This document shows positions 13,242 through 15,835 of a DNA stretch of 15,835 nucleotides, in pieces. Both the position numbers and the translations under genes were made by a program. The notes beneath the pieces are model-generated. The model did not search any database and had not been told where the DNA came from. It saw only the letters and a program-made list of their open reading frames with translations. Positions within the stretch are counted from its first letter, which is position 1; each line of letters starts with the position of its first letter. Location of the stretch: the NCBI GenBank assembly GCA_030603445.1, contig JAUVXU010000025.1:1-15835 (forward strand). The letters are read 5' to 3'. The stretch comes from Methanomicrobia archaeon (GTDB taxonomy: Archaea > Methanobacteriota_B > Thermococci > Methanofastidiosales > NM3).

Positions 13242-13694
13242 ATGGATTACCTTCGTGACGGGCGATCACCAATTCCGGATTCTGATTCAACCTCAAAAGT
13301 GATGAGCGCTAATAAAGGAAAGGACACAGGCCCAGAATTAGAACTCAGAAGAAATCTTTGGAAAAATGGCCTTAGGGGATATCGTATTCACCCCAAAAAT
13401 ATACCGGGGCGCCCAGATATAGCTTATACTAGATACAAATTAGCTATATTTATGCATGGCTGTTTTTGGCATAGGTGCCCTAAATGTAATCTCCATCTCC
13501 CCAAATCCCATACTCAATTTTGGGAAGACAAATTTCAAAAAAATGTCGAACGGGATATTAAGAAAAAGATAGAATTGGAATCATTGGGATGGAAAGTATT
13601 GGTGATTTGGGAATGTGAATTAATCAAAGATATAGGTAATTGCATTGAAAAGATTAAAATAGCTTTAGTGAAAAGAAAAACAAATGAACAATGA
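13242..13694 (+). CDS. vsr: very short patch repair (Vsr) endonuclease
   Basis: 150 residues, the usual Vsr length. Vsr nicks DNA 5' of the T in T:G mismatches left by deamination of 5-methylcytosine at the partner methyltransferase site, starting repair back to C:G. Seen in sequence: MSANKGKDTGPELELRR (about 21-37), the family's opening motif; GRPD59 with the catalytic aspartate; a GCFWH77 and Cys-rich segment (72-82); FWEDKFQKNVERD; and GWKVLVIWECEL, whose Cys at about 125 fits the zinc site. The gene overlaps the methyltransferase start by 11 bases, so the two are translated together. Small plain Vsr proteins can also be the nuclease part of restriction or defence systems, but pairing with a C5 methyltransferase makes the repair role most likely. 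Confidence 0.92.
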   Translation: MDYLRDGRSPIPDSDSTSKVMSANKGKDTGPELELRRNLWKNGLRGYRIHPKNIPGRPDIAYTRYKLAIFMHGCFWHRCPKCNLHLPKSHTQFWEDKFQKNVERDIKKKIELESLGWKVLVIWECELIKDIGNCIEKIKIALVKRKTNEQ

Positions 13695-15699
13695 TAATAA
13701 AGGGGTCACAGTAATAGACCTTTTCTGTGGAGCTGGTGGATTCAGCGAAGGTTTCCACATGGCTGGTTTCGATGTCGTATATGGCATTGATAATTGGAAA
13801 CCCGCATGTGAAACACATTCATTGAACAATCTAGGCGAAACTGGGAACATAGACCTTCTTTCTGTTGATATAGATGATGTTTTGGATATTAAATCCAAAC
13901 TTAACAAGAAATATGGGGAAATTGACATAGTAATTGGCAGTCCCCCATGTACCGAGTTCTCTTATGCTAAGAAAGGGGGAAGAGGCAATATCGAGAAAGG
14001 AATGCTTTTGATAAGAAAACATCTATTATTCGTTTCATTATTCAAACCAAAATATTGGCTAATGGAGAATGTCCCAAGACTGAAATCTGCTATTGAGGAC
14101 GAAAGTATCAAACATAATGGCCCAGGATGGTTTATTCCTTATAAAAAGATTGGGATACCTCCTGGTAGATTTGAAGAATTAGGCATCAATAGTAAATTGC
14201 TTCATATTCCAAAAGGTGGCATATTCACTGCTAGTGACTATGGTGCATGTCAAAACAGGAAACGATTCATTGCAGGTAATTTCCCTATAGATAATATGAA
14301 AAACCATGTTGTTCCAAAAGATTTTGATGTTAGTCTAGGCAAAATAATAAATTCCTTAGAAAAATTAAGAACACAGGATAATGGTCATGTCACAGACCCA
14401 AATTACCCCCATCATCAAGTAGATATTAGACACCTTAGAGATTATGATTATGACACATCCTTACATCCTATGTATTGGGAAGAGATGAGATATGCAAAGA
14501 GGAGGGCCATCCAATATGGCAAGATGAAATTCCCGGAGGACATGGGCTCCCCATCTAGAACGATAATGGCGACGGCAAATTCATCCTCGAGGGAAGCATT
14601 GGTTTTCGATACAGGTAAAATGAAGTTTTATCAAGGCAGAAAAAGACCAATATTTCGTCAACCTACTGTAAGAGAGGTATCTTGTATCCAAGGATTTCCT
14701 TTGGACTTTCAATTGTTGGCTAGTAAAATCAATGACAGGTACAAACTTGTGGGTAATGCCGTTCCATGCCGATTATCCTATTCCTTGGCCCTATCCATAT
14801 TAGATGAAATTGATTCTAATAAAAATAATATAACTGATGATGAGTACCTTAATCGTGTGAATACGGCCCTATCTAGAAGAAAAAAGAATCGTTATCTCCC
14901 AATTATTACAAATCCTTCAAAGATCGTAGCTGAGGCCAATGATGGAGATAATATTCATAATACCTTTAAGGCAAGATCGAACAAAAGGATAAAAAGAAAA
15001 TTATTATCCTCTAAGTTACCTGGAGATTCCCACATCGTTGTCTTTGATAATAGCATCATCGATAATGATAAACTAAAGGGCAGCACTGAATGGAAGGTAT
15101 GTATCCACAGGGGCGTAGGAAAGGGTTATGCTAAGGTATTCATGGACAAGATCAGCATTGGGATTATTCTAAAAGGTCTCGACAGACGTTTTACCTCTGA
15201 TGAGAAATCCATAATCAAAGAGCTTTTCCAACGTATCGATGAGGGGATACCAAAATTGAAGGGCGGCTGGATAGAGTTCAAGGACTTTTCTTCCTCGATT
15301 CCATATAAGGGATACATAAGTAAGGATAGACTTGAACTGCCCGATATAGAAACCTTTCAAAGGATGTTCACAAAGGATATACGGAAGATTGGGAATTATG
15401 TTGGCCCCATTGATATCTTCGACGGTCTTGATGCATTGATGTTAGAAGTGCTATGTGGACATAAGAATATGCTCGACTCTACACTATGCTTGAACTCATT
15501 GACCGATGAGGACATCTACATAGATTTCGAGGCATCTGGCGCATCTCGTATCGCGGGTAAAATCAAAATACCATTGATAACGATCTTTGCAGCATTCGCA
15601 TCTGTTTACGTATTGAACAGGATGTACGAAAAAGCGGGATCAGGATATAATGTCTATTCACGTTCTATATCCGAGGCAGTTGCCATGATAAAAGAATAG
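13684..15699 (+). CDS. DNA (cytosine-5) methyltransferase with long C-terminal extension
   Basis: 671 residues. It transfers a methyl group from S-adenosylmethionine to carbon 5 of cytosine at a specific site, protecting host DNA. Motifs in order: I, IDLFCGAGG (11-19); IV, GSPPC89T with the catalytic cysteine (Thr where Gln is usual); VI, E128NV; VIII, Q190NRKR; target recognition region about 200-318; IX, REVSCIQGFP (330-339); X, VGNAVP (356-361). A normal enzyme would end near 380. Here about 290 further residues follow (EWKVCIHRGVGKGYAKVF, GLDRRFTSDE, PLITIFAAFASVYVLNRMYE) that I cannot assign. The ATG at 13684 lies inside the vsr end and has no own ribosome binding site, so translation is coupled. 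No complete restriction partner is in the window; the convergent gene cut by the right edge is a candidate. The extension may be a regulatory or second recognition domain. Confidence 0.9.
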   Translation: MNNDNKGVTVIDLFCGAGGFSEGFHMAGFDVVYGIDNWKPACETHSLNNLGETGNIDLLSVDIDDVLDIKSKLNKKYGEIDIVIGSPPCTEFSYAKKGGRGNIEKGMLLIRKHLLFVSLFKPKYWLMENVPRLKSAIEDESIKHNGPGWFIPYKKIGIPPGRFEELGINSKLLHIPKGGIFTASDYGACQNRKRFIAGNFPIDNMKNHVVPKDFDVSLGKIINSLEKLRTQDNGHVTDPNYPHHQVDIRHLRDYDYDTSLHPMYWEEMRYAKRRAIQYGKMKFPEDMGSPSRTIMATANSSSREALVFDTGKMKFYQGRKRPIFRQPTVREVSCIQGFPLDFQLLASKINDRYKLVGNAVPCRLSYSLALSILDEIDSNKNNITDDEYLNRVNTALSRRKKNRYLPIITNPSKIVAEANDGDNIHNTFKARSNKRIKRKLLSSKLPGDSHIVVFDNSIIDNDKLKGSTEWKVCIHRGVGKGYAKVFMDKISIGIILKGLDRRFTSDEKSIIKELFQRIDEGIPKLKGGWIEFKDFSSSIPYKGYISKDRLELPDIETFQRMFTKDIRKIGNYVGPIDIFDGLDALMLEVLCGHKNMLDSTLCLNSLTDEDIYIDFEASGASRIAGKIKIPLITIFAAFASVYVLNRMYEKAGSGYNVYSRSISEAVAMIKE

Positions 15700-15730
15700 G
15701 GTGGATAAGAGCACAAATCCCACATATGTT

Positions 15731-15835
15731 CTAATAGCATGGATTGTCCCCACTATTTTTCGCAAAATCTCTGTATCCCTCCAAGATACCACCATGCAAC
15801 CAAGGTCGTGAATCAGAGTTCTCTCTTTCTAGATA
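15731..15835 (-). CDS. C-terminal end of an unidentified protein, cut by window edge
   Basis: The minus strand is open from the right edge for 34 codons to a TAG at 15733-15731. The visible residues include SRPWLHGGILEGYRDFAKN and look like real protein. It faces the methyltransferase gene with 31 bases between the stop codons, a common layout for a restriction enzyme next to its methyltransferase. Too little is visible to name the family. Confidence 0.45.
   Translation of the reverse strand, partial: YLERENSDSRPWLHGGILEGYRDFAKNSGDNPCY

Overview
The window looks like a defence island from an archaeon. Support comes from a perfect GGAGGTGA Shine-Dalgarno motif, TATA-like boxes about 24-30 bases before start codons, oligo-T stretches after genes, and overall AT-richness. 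The style of the proteins recalls methanogens or Thermoplasmata, but the exact lineage cannot be fixed by eye. No ribosomal, metabolic or tRNA gene is visible. Almost every recognisable gene is a nuclease, a helicase/NTPase or a DNA methyltransferase.

Layout from left to right. (1) Positions 2-3721 (+) hold a large SF1 helicase cut by the left edge, with a Vsr-like nuclease and a DUF3320-like tail; this resembles the single-gene DUF4011-helicase-Vsr (Hhe) defence family. (2) Positions 3722-4109 are a poorly coding spacer with a possible gene remnant and a G/C hairpin. (3) Positions 4110-5264 (+) encode a PIN-domain ribonuclease with a long helical N-terminus. (4) Positions 9271-5302 (-) are a two-gene McrBC type IV restriction operon. 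mcrB is followed by an mcrC-like nuclease gene whose reading frame naturally starts inside the mcrB end but is cut by an in-frame TGA at 6598-6600. (5) Positions 9281-10522 are a 1.2-kb mostly noncoding region. It holds a broken leaderless ORF, a nested A-B-B-A repeat array, a palindrome cluster, and a convincing 34-codon hydrophobic gene with an ideal ribosome binding site. (6) Positions 12730-10523 (-) encode an unusual fusion of a type I restriction HsdR-N-like PD-(D/E)XK domain to a DUF927 P-loop NTPase. (7) Positions 12731-13241 are an AT-rich spacer with a terminator-like hairpin. (8) Positions 13242-15699 (+) hold an overlapping Vsr endonuclease / C5 cytosine methyltransferase pair; the methyltransferase carries a roughly 300-residue C-terminal extension. 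(9) Positions 15731-15835 (-) are the end of an unidentified convergent gene, a candidate partner restriction enzyme.

How the parts may work together: the methyltransferase marks host DNA and Vsr would repair the T:G mismatches that 5-methylcytosine creates. McrBC cuts DNA carrying methylcytosine, so an active McrBC could attack host DNA methylated by its neighbour. The premature stop in mcrC may be the trace of that conflict. The helicase-nuclease, the PIN protein and the HsdR-N/DUF927 fusion look like independent defence or mobile-element modules. Base composition changes inside several genes (mcrB and the DUF927 fusion), which suggests exchange of N-terminal recognition domains.
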